A stretch of 47,846 nucleotides of DNA, taken from positions 1-47,846 of the forward strand of contig JALGZK010000018.1 in the NCBI GenBank assembly GCA_025774935.1, read 5' to 3'. Below are positions 6,513 through 15,140 of the stretch, one piece after another. This stretch comes from a bacterium (GTDB lineage Bacteria > Joyebacterota > Joyebacteria > Joyebacterales > Joyebacteraceae). How positions within the stretch are numbered: position 1 is the first letter of the stretch; every line of letters begins with the position of its first letter. The position numbers were made by a program, and so were the translations under genes. The notes beneath the pieces were generated by a model, which did not search any database, was not told the DNA's origin, and saw nothing but the letters and a program-made list of their open reading frames with translations.

Positions 6513-6872
6513 TCAGTTCCTTCCATCCCGTGCCGCGATCGACCGCTCTTCGTGCTCGAGCTCACGCATCAGGAAGAAGTTGAGCACGGTCCGGAGGCCG
6601 ACGATCGCGGCGAGGTGCCCGATGGCCGTCCAGGAGGGAGCGACAGCCGTCTTGAGCACGTCGGCGCCGATGAGGAACTCCAGACCGAGCGACAGGGAGT
6701 CGCCGAGCTTCATCCTGCTCCTGGCCATCTCACGGTGCTCACACTGCTTCGGTACGGCCCTCGTGAAGTAATGCCAGAGTGCCTGGCCCGTCCCGATGGC
6801 GATGACGAGGACTGCGACGCCTTCGATCACGTACGCGACGAACTCAGCGGCTGTTCTGACGTACTCCATCAC
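6513..6872 (-). CDS. DUF1622 family membrane protein
   Basis: This 119-residue protein has three hydrophobic segments, at about 8-28 (VAYVIEGVAVLVIAIGTGQAL), 55-72 and 78-98. The pattern LSLGLEFLIGADVLKTAVAP...LAAIVGLRTVLNFFLMRELEHE is characteristic of DUF1622, a small inner-membrane family of unknown function. The first codon is GTG followed directly by ATG, and AGGAGG lies 10-13 bases upstream. Forty-eight bases separate it from the gene at 6921-7442, so the two are probably co-transcribed. It is the last chromosomal gene before the integrase. Confidence 0.85.
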   Translation of the reverse strand: MMEYVRTAAEFVAYVIEGVAVLVIAIGTGQALWHYFTRAVPKQCEHREMARSRMKLGDSLSLGLEFLIGADVLKTAVAPSWTAIGHLAAIVGLRTVLNFFLMRELEHEERSIAARDGRN

Positions 6873-6920
6873 GGTGCGACGCCTCCTGTGGGACTGGACG
6901 ACTCGGGGGCCGGACTGCCG

Positions 6921-7442
6921 CTACCCCAGCGACCGGATGAAGTCGAGGTCGAGGTCGCCCTTCGCGCCCCACCCCTTCTTCCCCGCCGGGATCGACGGAC
7001 GGAATTCCTCGTAGAGACCATACGCGGCGTCCGCGAGCTCGGTGGGTTTGTAGGACTTCGCGAGAGAGCGCATCGCGTCTCGAACCGCGGGAAGCTCCTC
7101 GCCGAACTTCTTCTCGAGGTATGTCGCGACGGCGTCGGGGTCGATCGGCTTGTCCCGCACCACCGCTCGCACGCCGTTCTCCGTCTCGATCGCGGGAACC
7201 GGGCGGCCGCAGATCTCGACCCAGAACTCCTCGCCTAGTCCACCCTTCGGCCGCTTCTTCCCGCGCTCCTTCCCGGGCCTATATATGCCCAGACGCCGGC
7301 CCTTCGCCTGGGCGTTGAGGCCCGCCACGGCCTTACCGAGGGTGAGGGCCTCCGCGCTACGGAAGCCGAGTCTCTCGGCGACCACCGCGGCCCAGAGCGT
7401 CAGAACCGGCGCCCGGTTGATCGACACTACCTGCTTCGCCAT
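6921..7442 (-). CDS. Conserved uncharacterised protein
   Basis: This 173-residue protein starts at the ATG at 7442 (MAKQVVSINRAPVLTLWAAV), with GAGGATCCGG just upstream. The open frame extends 46 codons further but that part is Arg-rich and unlikely to be translated. The N-terminal half (SINRAPVLTLWAAVVAERLGF, then ALTLGKAVAGLNAQAKGRRLGIY) resembles a conserved hypothetical family that I recall from many genomes without a known function. The middle is basic (GKERGKKRPKG), and the C-terminal half is helical with a short acidic end. No signal peptide or membrane segment is seen, so it is cytoplasmic and may bind nucleic acid, which is only a guess from charge. It lies between the coiled-coil gene and DUF1622. 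Confidence 0.75.
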   Translation of the reverse strand: MAKQVVSINRAPVLTLWAAVVAERLGFRSAEALTLGKAVAGLNAQAKGRRLGIYRPGKERGKKRPKGGLGEEFWVEICGRPVPAIETENGVRAVVRDKPIDPDAVATYLEKKFGEELPAVRDAMRSLAKSYKPTELADAAYGLYEEFRPSIPAGKKGWGAKGDLDLDFIRSLG

Positions 7443-7495
7443 CCGGATCCTCGACGGCCGCCCGCGCCACCTCCGCCGGCGGCCCGCCCGTCTGA

Positions 7496-7762
7496 CTAGC
7501 GGAACGTGCGTCCCGTCGAGTCGAGCGCGCGCCGCGCCTGCGAGAGCCTCCGCACGATCCCGTGCTTCGCCTCCTCCCACTCGTCGTCGGTACGGTGCTC
7601 AGCCTCGTTGAGTTCCAGGCGGCACGTCTTCAGGTCGTCCTCGATCTCGTCGAGATCCCCCGACTGCTCCGAGGTCGCCTTCCCCTTCAGTACCTTCAGC
7701 CTCGACTCGCACTGGACGAGCGCGTCCTTCACCTCGTCGCGGGTCTTGAGTTCGTCTGTCAT
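7496..7762 (-). CDS. Small coiled-coil protein, unknown function
   Basis: This 88-residue soluble protein is almost entirely charged helix (for example LKTRDEVKDALVQCESRLKVL and DLDEIEDDLKTCRLELNEAE) with heptad-like spacing, so a two-helix coiled coil is likely. One region resembles small proteins found beside stress and chromosome-associated genes, but I cannot name a family. The ATG at 7762 has AAGGAG eight bases upstream. Fifty-three bases separate it from the next gene, so it may be the first gene of a three-gene operon ending in DUF1622. Confidence 0.7.
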   Translation of the reverse strand: MTDELKTRDEVKDALVQCESRLKVLKGKATSEQSGDLDEIEDDLKTCRLELNEAEHRTDDEWEEAKHGIVRRLSQARRALDSTGRTFR

Positions 7763-7841
7763 GGCGGCTCCTTGTGAGGGAGTCGGTGCCGGCCCCCGGC
7801 GGGACCGTGCCTCCGTCCCAGGGTCATCTGTGGTGCATTCC

Positions 7842-7868
7842 TGCGTCAGCTCTATCTTATCTGATGCA
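7842..7868 (-). terminator. Weak hairpin downstream of the AI-2E permease gene
   Basis: TGCGTCAG and CTGATGCA can form an 8-bp stem with one G-T pair around an 11-base loop. It lies about 35 bases beyond the stop of the permease gene in its direction of transcription. No U-run follows, so this is at best a weak or factor-assisted terminator. Confidence 0.3.
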
Positions 7869-7901
7869 TCCGCGTTTGGGTAGTTCCGAGAGACCTGCCC
7901 G

Positions 7902-8963
7902 TTACTTCTCCCCGAGGACCTTGATCCGGTCTCCCAGAATGTCCTGGATGTAGACCATCTGGACGAGCACGATGAGGGCCACGGCGATCGGCGTCGCCAG
8001 GAGCATCCCCATGGCCCCGAAGAGCACCGACAGGACGATCTGTGCCGTGAGCAGGAGCGCCGGAGGGATGGAGACCGCCCTCTGCTGGATGAGCGGCGTC
8101 ACGAGGTAGCTCTCGAGGATCTGGACGACAGCGAAGACGATCACCGTGTACAGCACGAGGCTCGGGCTCTCCGCGAGCGCCACGAGGATCGCCGGGACCG
8201 CCCCGAAGATGGGCCCGAGGAGCGGGATGAACGAGAGGAGCCCCGCGATGAACCCGAGGGCCAGCGGAAGCGGCACGCCCGCTATCCAGAGGCCGAGCGC
8301 CGTCAGCCCGCCCACGACAACCATCGACGAGATCCGCCCCACCAGCCACCACCGGAGCGCGCGCGCAATCGCGGAGGAGACTTCCCTGGCGCGCCTCCTG
8401 CGGTCCTTCGGGAAGAACCGGACGATCCCTCGGACGTAAAGGCCGGGGTCGGCGGCGAGGTAGAACCCAACGATGAGGATGATGAAGAAGTCGACGACCA
8501 CGCTCGTCGTGGCCGAGAACGCCGCGCCCACTCCCTTCAGGGTCCCGGCCGTCATGAAGGCCCCCTCGCCAGGCTCCGGGAGCGCTCCCAGGACCCGCTG
8601 TCCCCACTCGGTCGTCGAGAGCTTCTCCTGAAGCGTCTCGAGCGCGCCAGGGACCCGCTCGATGAGGCTCCCAATCTGCGCCCCGACCGGCGCGCCCGCC
8701 GCCCACACGACCAGCACCATGAACCCGATGAAGAGCACGATCCCGACCGCCAGCGCCGGCCCGTGCCTGAGCCGCGTCCGCTTCTCGATTCCCTTCGCGA
8801 TCGAATCGAGGAAGACCGCGAGCAGGATGCCCGCGAACACGGTCAGGAAGACGCCGAAAACCTGTCGAAGAACGTAGAGCAGGACCAACGCTCCAACGAC
8901 GATTAGCGTCCCTACGATGATGCGCTTCAGGAAGTCGGTCTCCGCGCGGGAAGTCGAGCACAT
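7902..8963 (-). CDS. AI-2E family transporter (TqsA/PerM-type permease)
   Basis: This 353-residue inner-membrane protein has about eight hydrophobic segments. It opens with LKRIIVGTLIVVGALVLLYVLRQVFGVFLTVF-type helices, then a soluble stretch at about 95-150, and a C-terminal half with the family signature LPLALGFIAGLLSFIPLLGPI and GMLLATPIAVALIVLVQMVY. Named for the AI-2 exporter TqsA, the family also includes Na+/H+ antiporters and permeases of unknown substrate, so the transported compound is not known. The start ATG at 8963 has GGGGGAG upstream. It follows trkA by 43 bases, so coupling to potassium or ion homeostasis is possible but unproven. Confidence 0.92.
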   Translation of the reverse strand: MCSTSRAETDFLKRIIVGTLIVVGALVLLYVLRQVFGVFLTVFAGILLAVFLDSIAKGIEKRTRLRHGPALAVGIVLFIGFMVLVVWAAGAPVGAQIGSLIERVPGALETLQEKLSTTEWGQRVLGALPEPGEGAFMTAGTLKGVGAAFSATTSVVVDFFIILIVGFYLAADPGLYVRGIVRFFPKDRRRRAREVSSAIARALRWWLVGRISSMVVVGGLTALGLWIAGVPLPLALGFIAGLLSFIPLLGPIFGAVPAILVALAESPSLVLYTVIVFAVVQILESYLVTPLIQQRAVSIPPALLLTAQIVLSVLFGAMGMLLATPIAVALIVLVQMVYIQDILGDRIKVLGEK

Positions 8964-9006
8964 GGTCTCCCCCTGACGTGTGGTCTTCGGTGGCGGCGCG
9001 GCGTCG

Positions 9007-9684
9007 CTAGCCCTTCCGGTGAAGGAACTTGGACGCCCTTCTGAGATCAGCCCTGTTCGCGACGAGGAACACCCTGTCCCCCGCGAGCACCTGCGCCTGG
9101 CCGCGCGGGATCACGAACTCCTCGGCCTCCCCCCGGTAGAGTCCGGTGATCACGCAGGCTTCGGGGAACGACGGGTCCGCGGCGATCTCGCTCACGGTCT
9201 TCCCCGACACGGCGGCGTCGTCCGGAACCGTGTCGACGACGATCGCCGCCTTCCCCGCCCCGAACGTCGCGATCTGCCGGAGGTGCGGCTCGTCGATCTC
9301 GAGGAGGAGCTGGTTCACGAACACGTTCACGATGTGCGACGTCGCGGTGACGCCCGCCTCGCGGTACGCGGTCTCGTACCTCGGGTCCCTCATCCGGGCG
9401 ATGACCCGCGGCACGCTGTAGCTCTTCGCGAGCAGCGCGAACGCGAGGTTGTCGGCGTCGACCCGCATCGTGGCCACGACCACGTCGGCCTTCGATATGC
9501 CCGCCTGTTCGACGATGTCGATGTCGGTCGCGCTCCCGCACACGACGAGTGCGCCGCTCGTGGCCGCGAGGCGCTCGCAGACCACCGGGTCCTGGTCGAT
9601 GACGACGACGTCGTGCTTCGACTCCGTGAGCCTCTCGCCCAGGTTTCCGCCCACGAGCCCTGCCCCGGCGATGATGATGTACAT
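9007..9684 (-). CDS. trkA: Trk potassium uptake regulatory subunit TrkA (single RCK unit)
   Basis: This 225-residue cytoplasmic protein begins with a Rossmann NAD-binding RCK_N domain: IIIAGAGLVGGNLGERL, the GxGxxG loop, and an acidic strand end VVVIDQD. A C-terminal RCK_C domain follows at about 135-220 (GKAAIVVDTVPDDAAVSGKT to GDRVFLVANRADLRR). It gates the TrkH channel in response to nucleotides. E. coli TrkA has two such units in tandem (about 458 residues); this is a half-length form like KtrA and many bacterial TrkA proteins. It lies 39 bases downstream of trkH in the same direction. Confidence 0.93.
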   Translation of the reverse strand: MYIIIAGAGLVGGNLGERLTESKHDVVVIDQDPVVCERLAATSGALVVCGSATDIDIVEQAGISKADVVVATMRVDADNLAFALLAKSYSVPRVIARMRDPRYETAYREAGVTATSHIVNVFVNQLLLEIDEPHLRQIATFGAGKAAIVVDTVPDDAAVSGKTVSEIAADPSFPEACVITGLYRGEAEEFVIPRGQAQVLAGDRVFLVANRADLRRASKFLHRKG

Positions 9685-9723
9685 GGCGTCCTCCGCTTGC
9701 GGTCGGCGCGCCCGTGGCGCGCC

Positions 9724-11235
9724 TCAGCGCCAGCTCCTGCGGCTGAACAGAAGGAGGAGCGGGATGATCTCGAGCCGCCCGGCCAGCATCCCGAGGATGT
9801 ACACGCCCTTCACGAGAGGGTGGAGCACCGTCATCTCGGGACCCGAGATGTAGCAAGGGCCGATGTTCCCGAGCGCGGAGAACATCCCGCTCGCCGCCGA
9901 GAGCGCGCCGTGCTCGGACAGGAGCGCGGTCACCCCTCCCCCGAATGCGAGCAGGATCACCCACGCGAAGAAGAGCGCGGCGACGCGGCGGAGCTCCTCG
10001 GCCGGGACGACCTGCCCGTCGACCACGACCGGCTGCACGGACGCCCGCCCGTAGGTGACGAGGAGGATCTGCCTCCCGACCATCTTGAGCAGCACGCCGA
10101 TCCGGAGGACCTTGATGCCCCCGCCGGTCGAGCCGACGCAGCCCCCGATCACCATGAGGATGAGGAAGACCTGTTTCGCCGCGGCCGGAAAGAAGTCGCT
10201 CCCGATGTCCTTCGTCGCGAACCCGGTCGTCGTCACGATCGACACGACCTGGAAGAGGCTCGCGCGGAAGACCTCGTGGAGGCCGGCTCCGGCGGCGCCC
10301 GCCGCGCCCGCGTCGGCGCCGAACCGTTTCAGGTGGTCGGCGATCACGATCGCGAGCGCTCCCGCGAGGATCGTCCACCAGAGCCGCATCTCCAGGCTGT
10401 CCCAGAGCGCGCGAACGCCCCCCGTGACCACCCGGGCGTGAACGACGAAGTTGATGCCCCCGAGGAGCATCGCCACGATCACAGTGTACTCGATGAGGAC
10501 GTGGTTCCGGAAGCCCGCGTGTGCGTAGTATCCGATCGAGAGGTCGTGGGGCGAGTAGCCTCCCGTCGAGAGCGCGGTCATCGCGTGCGCAATCCCGTCG
10601 AAGACGCTGGTCCCCTCGAGCACGAGGGCGAGGGCGATCGCGAGCGTGAATCCCCCGTAGATCATCCAGAGGATCCGGAGCGTGTTGACGAGCCCCGGCG
10701 CGGGCCTGCGCGCGAAGACCTTGTGGCTCTCTGCCCGGTAGAGCCTGTGGGCCGATTCCCCCGTGTAGAGGATCGCGAGGAAGAACGCGAGGATCCCGAG
10801 CCCCCCGAGCCACTGGAGGAACGCGCGCCAGAAGAGGATGCTTACCGGAAGCTCGTCGAGGCCGGTGATCATCGTGATGCCGGTCGTCGTGAGTCCGCTC
10901 GAGGTCTCGAAGTAGGCGTCGAGGTAGCTCATCCCGAGACCGAGGCTGAACGGGACCGCGCCGATCGCCGAGACCACGATCCACGCGAGCGCCGTCAGGA
11001 GCATCGCGCGACGGTTGTCGAGTGGAGCGAACCGGAAGTTCCGCTTGAGGAGGACACCGACGAGGAAGACGACGACGGCCGGGAGCGCGAATCCGATGAT
11101 CCGGACCGGCTCCCGGCCGCCAGTGAAGCTCAGAAGCTCGATGGCGAGCGGTATGAGCATCAGGAGGCCGAACACCCACGCAATGAGCCCCAGGTAATCC
11201 AGAATGGGGCGGAAGTACGGGAGCCGGTTCCTCAT
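9724..11235 (-). CDS. trkH: Potassium uptake protein TrkH
   Basis: This 503-residue inner-membrane K+ channel subunit has four pore-loop repeats. The filter-like segments are visible as SSGLTTTGITMI, TALSTGGYS, VTTTGFATKD and GCVGSTGGGIKVLRI, the last typical of the TrkH/TrkG/KtrB superfamily. About ten to twelve hydrophobic helices cover the whole length. It imports K+ driven by membrane potential or a coupled ion and is controlled by TrkA, encoded just downstream. Length matches TrkH (about 480-500). The start ATG at 11235 follows weak purine-rich sequence. Confidence 0.95.
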   Translation of the reverse strand: MRNRLPYFRPILDYLGLIAWVFGLLMLIPLAIELLSFTGGREPVRIIGFALPAVVVFLVGVLLKRNFRFAPLDNRRAMLLTALAWIVVSAIGAVPFSLGLGMSYLDAYFETSSGLTTTGITMITGLDELPVSILFWRAFLQWLGGLGILAFFLAILYTGESAHRLYRAESHKVFARRPAPGLVNTLRILWMIYGGFTLAIALALVLEGTSVFDGIAHAMTALSTGGYSPHDLSIGYYAHAGFRNHVLIEYTVIVAMLLGGINFVVHARVVTGGVRALWDSLEMRLWWTILAGALAIVIADHLKRFGADAGAAGAAGAGLHEVFRASLFQVVSIVTTTGFATKDIGSDFFPAAAKQVFLILMVIGGCVGSTGGGIKVLRIGVLLKMVGRQILLVTYGRASVQPVVVDGQVVPAEELRRVAALFFAWVILLAFGGGVTALLSEHGALSAASGMFSALGNIGPCYISGPEMTVLHPLVKGVYILGMLAGRLEIIPLLLLFSRRSWR

Positions 11236-11307
11236 CGTCCCCGCCGTCGTGGAGAGGTGCTGGCCGTTCGGTCGCCCGGGGCGCTCCCCGCGGCGGCCGC
11301 CAGCCCG

Positions 11308-11805
11308 CTAGTCGATCTGCTCGAACATCTTCCCGGCGGTCCCGCAGATCGGGCAGACGTCGGGCGCGCCCTCACCCACCGTGTAGCCGCACACAGGACA
11401 GACGAAGTACGGGAACTCGCCCTGGTCGCCACCGAGGCTGGCGAAGAGCCCCTGGTAAAGGTCCGCGTGGACCTTCTCGACCGCGTTGGCGAACTCGAAC
11501 GAACGCTGCGCGGACGCGTGGCCCTCGGCCTTCGCGTGCTCGATCATCTCCGGGTACATGTTCGTGAACTCGTGGGTCTCGCCGGCGATCGCGTCCTGGA
11601 GGTTCGCCGCGGTGTCGCCGACGCCGTCCATCGCCCTCAAGTGGGCGTGGGCGTGGACCGTCTCGGCCGCCGCGGCCGCGCGGAACATCCTCGCGACCTG
11701 AGGGTGGCCTTCCTGGTCGGCCTTCTTCGCGTACGCCAGGTACTTCCGGTTCGCCTGCGACTCGCCGGCAAATGCTGCCTTCAGATCCTCGATGGCCTTC
11801 GACAT
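11308..11805 (-). CDS. rbr: Rubrerythrin
   Basis: This 165-residue non-haem iron protein reduces hydrogen peroxide in anaerobes and microaerophiles. The N-terminal ferritin-like domain carries the di-iron ligands in AGESQANRKY, AETVHAHAHL, AIAGETHEFTNMY and AVEKVHADLY (ExxH motifs). The C-terminal rubredoxin-like domain has the CPVCGY...CPICG iron site. The N- and C-terminal halves match the short rubrerythrin type (about 165 residues). The ATG at 11805 has AAGGAGG seven bases upstream. It stands alone between trkH and the GlmL-like gene, consistent with an oxidative stress role, and fits an anaerobic or microaerophilic cell that also carries ferredoxin oxidoreductases. Confidence 0.95.
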   Translation of the reverse strand: MSKAIEDLKAAFAGESQANRKYLAYAKKADQEGHPQVARMFRAAAAAETVHAHAHLRAMDGVGDTAANLQDAIAGETHEFTNMYPEMIEHAKAEGHASAQRSFEFANAVEKVHADLYQGLFASLGGDQGEFPYFVCPVCGYTVGEGAPDVCPICGTAGKMFEQID

Positions 11806-11941
11806 CGAACTGCCTCCTTGCTCGCGCGATGCGCGGCCCTGACCGTCCCGCCCCGCCGGAATCCGTCCGTACGGAGCGCGTGGTATGATGGTGTTCGAAT
11901 GGGTAGATTCTAAACCGGGGGGCGGGATTCACCGAAGCGCT

Positions 11942-14536
11942 TTATTCCCGCGCCGGCATGACGATCCTCGGCCGGCGAACGCCGACCCGGAGCTGGGTCG
12001 TGCCGTCGATGAGGACGAGCGCGCCCGCGCGGGCCGCCAGGAGGTCCGCCAGCTCGGCCGGCATCACGCGCTCTCCGAACCCCTCGGTCACGACGACCGA
12101 GAACGCGGGTTCGCCGTCGAGGACGTCACGCAGGTGCGCCCCGGCTCCGATGAGCCCGGCGACGCCCGCACGCGACGCCTCTTCGATGAGCGCCCGGTCG
12201 ACGGTCCCGCAGACGACGACGCCCCCGGCCGCGAGCGCGCCCACGCTCAGGAAGCCGGACGCCTCTCCCCCCCATCCCCACACGCCGTCGATCTCGGTGA
12301 CCTCAGCAGCGACGACGCATCCGCGCTCCGTCACGTCCTCGACCTTCCCGGGGAGCCAGGCGAGGACCTCCTCCTCCTCGAGAACCGGCTCGATCATGAC
12401 GATGCCGAACTGCCTGTCGATCCTGTTGACCCTTCCCCTAACCGGCGACTTCGACACGACGAGCGGCGCCGTGCCCGTCACGGCCGCGAGCCACTGGCCA
12501 CGCTCGAGTTCCTCGCCCGCGTCGACCCTCAGGTACGGTTTGAGCCTCGACGGGTGCACCCCCAGTTCTCTCGCGACCTGGACCGAGGTGAGGACCTGCG
12601 CCCTCTCCGGGCTCTCGCGCACGACGAGCGTGCCGTCCGGGAGGATCTTCTCGATCGTTCCCTCGACGGGCGCGCGGAACTGCTTCGGACCGAGGACGCG
12701 ACGCGGCACGCGGGCGATCATCTCGCCGACCGCCACGACGTCGCCCACTCCCTTGAGCAGGACGTCGCCGATTTGCTCCGGGTCGATGTCGAGGTCCCGG
12801 GCCACGTGCAGGAAGAACGGCCGCAGGAACTGCCGCACGCTCCGGGCCACGACCGTGTCCGTGTCGAGCGCGTCCCCCTTCCGCACGAAGACCTCGCCCT
12901 CGATCGCGAGCTCGCGGCGCTCGAGGACCCGCCCGCGGCGGAGTCGCGGAGCGTCATCGAGGGCGACGCGGTGCGCTCGGGCCGGGTCCCGGTCGGCGGG
13001 CGGACCGGCGGTATTGCGATGGGACGTTCTCACTGCGAGCGCTCTCGCTTCCTCCCCGGGCTCGTACGTCCCGAGACGGACGAGTCCGAGCTCGAAGAAG
13101 AGCTCCGTCGCGAGGGACGCGTCCGCTTCACCGAGCACGCCGAGGTGCGGGAACATGAACGCGCTGTCGACCGCGAGCTCGACCGCGCGCGTCGGGGCGA
13201 GAGCGTCCACGAGCATCTTCGCCGCCGCGTCACGCGGGGAGTGCGAGAGGATCCCGCCGCTCCCGACGACGATGTCGTAGTCCCGAAGCCCGACGGCTCC
13301 CGCAGTCCCCGGGCCAAGCATGGTCTCTATGTCGAGCGCCGCCGGGCGATCCCCGTCGGGTGTCCCGCGCATCACCCTGAGGTGTTCGCGGACCGCCGCA
13401 CGGATCGCGACCGACGCCAGAGCGCGCTCGAGCGCGACCTCCTCGGGAGTCTCCGGGAGCGCCGTCGGATTGACGTGCTTGTCACCCACGCGGTTCCATA
13501 TGTCACGGTCCTCGATCTCGAAGTCGAGGAGCGACGCGACCGCGCGCGGTCCCGCCTGCTCGAGCACGTTCAGGACGCTGTAGCTCATCCCGAGGTTGGC
13601 GCTCACGGTCCGCATGACCTTCCCGCGTCCCGCGGTGAAGACGTCAGTCGTCGCGCCGCCGATGTCGATCGCGAGGACGCTGCCTCCGAGTTCTTCGGAC
13701 ACGAGCTTGAGCACGTTCGCGAACGCGGCGGGCGTCGGCCGGATCGGAAGCGAGACCCACGGCTTGAGCCGTTCGTACCCCGGCGCCTGCGACATCACGT
13801 GGTCCATGAACAGGCGATGGATCGCCTCTCGCGCGGGCCCGGGGTTCTCTTCCTGCTCCGTCGGCCGGACGTTCTCGACCGGGTGGAAGAGGAACCGGTC
13901 GCCGAGCGCCCGCTGGACGTAGTCACGCGCGTTCACGTTCCCGCCGTAGACGACGGGGAGCTTCTGTTCGGGATTGAGCTTCGGGTGGAGGTCCGACTCG
14001 ACGATGAGCTCCGCGAGGAAGACCGGCCCGCTCATGGCCTCTCCGTCGAAGCCCCCGGCGAGGAGCACCATGTCGGGACGAAGTCGCGTGAGGTCCTCGA
14101 TCTGCCGGTAGGGGGACCTGCGATCGTTCACGCAGACGACGTCGAGCACGATCGCACCGGCGCCGAGCGCCACGCGGTCCGCGGTCTCGGCCGTGAACTG
14201 GCTCACGAGGCCGGTCACCACCATCGCGAGCCCGCCGCCCGCGCTCGAGGTCGACAGGAGCGGTACCGCCGGCGCCCCTCCCTCGCGCTCGCCACGATCC
14301 AGGAGCGTCTCACCGGTCGTCCGTTCGAGCGCGCGGATCGCAGCGAGCACCCCGACCGTGACGTCCTCGTGGGGCCTCTCGACCGTGGTCGTCGCCTCCT
14401 CGCGGAAGAACGACCAACGGCCGCCCTTCCTCGCGAAGAGAATCGCCTTTGTCGTGGTGCTCCCGACGTCGGTGACGAGGATCCTGTCGGCCCGCTCGAG
14501 GGCCACCCGCGATGCGCTCGCGCTCTCTGCGCTCAT
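11942..14536 (-). CDS. GlmL/MutL-like ASKHA ATPase with a large unassigned C-terminal extension
   Basis: This 864-residue protein starts at the ATG at 14536 with GGAAGG upstream; the frame extends 38 codons further but with atypical composition. Residues about 18-490 match the MutL/GlmL family, ATPases thought to reactivate B12-dependent aminomutases such as glutamate mutase. The phosphate loops are seen in ILVTDVGSTTTKAILF and VLAIDIGGATTDVFT, and VLLAGGFDGE and IVVGSGGILSH also fit. GlmL is usually about 460 residues; here about 370 more follow. Parts of the extension look like barrel-sandwich hybrid (lipoyl-like) segments (GEVFVRKGDAL, FRAPVEGTIEKI, SPVRGRVNRIDRQFG), then a Rossmann-like end (VVVTEGFGERV, LIDGTTQLRVGVRRP). 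No mutase gene lies nearby. Family is confident for the first half; function of the whole is unknown. Confidence 0.8.
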   Translation of the reverse strand: MSAESASASRVALERADRILVTDVGSTTTKAILFARKGGRWSFFREEATTTVERPHEDVTVGVLAAIRALERTTGETLLDRGEREGGAPAVPLLSTSSAGGGLAMVVTGLVSQFTAETADRVALGAGAIVLDVVCVNDRRSPYRQIEDLTRLRPDMVLLAGGFDGEAMSGPVFLAELIVESDLHPKLNPEQKLPVVYGGNVNARDYVQRALGDRFLFHPVENVRPTEQEENPGPAREAIHRLFMDHVMSQAPGYERLKPWVSLPIRPTPAAFANVLKLVSEELGGSVLAIDIGGATTDVFTAGRGKVMRTVSANLGMSYSVLNVLEQAGPRAVASLLDFEIEDRDIWNRVGDKHVNPTALPETPEEVALERALASVAIRAAVREHLRVMRGTPDGDRPAALDIETMLGPGTAGAVGLRDYDIVVGSGGILSHSPRDAAAKMLVDALAPTRAVELAVDSAFMFPHLGVLGEADASLATELFFELGLVRLGTYEPGEEARALAVRTSHRNTAGPPADRDPARAHRVALDDAPRLRRGRVLERRELAIEGEVFVRKGDALDTDTVVARSVRQFLRPFFLHVARDLDIDPEQIGDVLLKGVGDVVAVGEMIARVPRRVLGPKQFRAPVEGTIEKILPDGTLVVRESPERAQVLTSVQVARELGVHPSRLKPYLRVDAGEELERGQWLAAVTGTAPLVVSKSPVRGRVNRIDRQFGIVMIEPVLEEEEVLAWLPGKVEDVTERGCVVAAEVTEIDGVWGWGGEASGFLSVGALAAGGVVVCGTVDRALIEEASRAGVAGLIGAGAHLRDVLDGEPAFSVVVTEGFGERVMPAELADLLAARAGALVLIDGTTQLRVGVRRPRIVMPARE

Positions 14537-14662
14537 GCCGCGCCGTACCTTCCGCGTGGTCCACTGCGAGTGCGTTCGTGGCTGCGAGGCACGAGCGTAC
14601 GGCACGAGACGCGCCGAATCAACCGGCGCGCGCGGAACCGCCCGTGGCACCCCACATCAGAG

Positions 14663-14690
14663 CGCGGGCCCGGATGGCTCCGGACCCGCG
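14663..14690 (-). terminator. Strong GC hairpin downstream of the DUF3795 gene
   Basis: A 10-bp stem with one mismatch (CGCGGGCCCGG against CCGGACCCGCG) closes a six-base loop. It lies between the DUF3795 stop and the start of the GlmL-like gene. No U-run follows, so a role in transcript ending or mRNA stability is possible but not certain. Confidence 0.4.
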
Positions 14691-14708
14691 TCGGGATCTG
14701 AATCTGGT

Positions 14709-14727
14709 CGGCGCCGCTCTGGCGCCG
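14709..14727 (-). terminator. Short hairpin immediately after the DUF3795 stop codon
   Basis: CGGCGCC-GCTCT-GGCGCCG forms a 7-bp perfect stem four bases beyond the TAA of the DUF3795 gene. It has no U-run. Together with the hairpin at 14663-14690 it could separate this gene from the next. Confidence 0.4.
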
Positions 14728-14731
14728 TACC

Positions 14732-15076
14732 TTACAGCTCTGCCTTCACCTTGTCGAGACGCGCCTTCGCCTCCGGCACCATCTCAAAGAGCCCGGCCAC
14801 GGTCTCGCAACCGTAATCGGGGCAGTGCCCGCAGTTCAGGTGACCGCGCTCGCGCGCGCACTTCCTGATCTCGCAGGTCTTCGTGTGGCTGAAGAGGTTC
14901 GGCCCGTCGGAGAGACATCCGGTGCAGTTGATGTCGGAGGCCTTGAGGTCGGCGTTGTACATCGTCGACCACTCCTTCGCGACCTCTTCCCTCTTCGCGT
15001 CGTCGTCAGTCATGGTGGCGATGTAGGCTCCGCAATCGTGGCAGTGCAGCCCGCAGCACGACAGCATCTCCTTCAT
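14732..15076 (-). CDS. DUF3795 family cysteine-rich protein
   Basis: This 114-residue protein has ten cysteines in metal-site-like groups: CCGLHCHDCGAYI at the start, CTGC at about 51, then CEIRKCARERGHLNCGHCPDYGC at about 67-90. The opening (SCCGLHCHDCGAY) and the CP.Y.C segment are the signature of DUF3795, a family frequent in anaerobes, probably zinc- or iron-sulfur-binding, of unknown role. The ATG at 15076 has GGAGGGG upstream. It follows rng by 64 bases. No membrane segment is seen. Confidence 0.88.
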   Translation of the reverse strand: MKEMLSCCGLHCHDCGAYIATMTDDDAKREEVAKEWSTMYNADLKASDINCTGCLSDGPNLFSHTKTCEIRKCARERGHLNCGHCPDYGCETVAGLFEMVPEAKARLDKVKAEL

Positions 15077-15140
15077 GGTCCCCTCCGGTCTCCGCGGGCC
15101 GCGGTCTCGCGCTGCGCGAGTGCCGACCCGGTGCCCGCGG

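Noticed and set aside
11866-11875. Perfect palindrome TCCGTACGGA upstream of rubrerythrin as a peroxide-regulator operator
   Set aside because: Ten-base palindromes are frequent by chance in GC-rich DNA; no clear promoter lies beside it and it does not match a known PerR or Fur box.
8980-14701. Very long plus-strand open frames (about 940-980 codons) opposite trkA-trkH-rubrerythrin and the GlmL-like gene
   Set aside because: Their translations are Arg/Asp/Glu/His-rich with no recognisable domain, and they lie exactly antisense to genes with clear motifs. They are shadows caused by high GC third positions.
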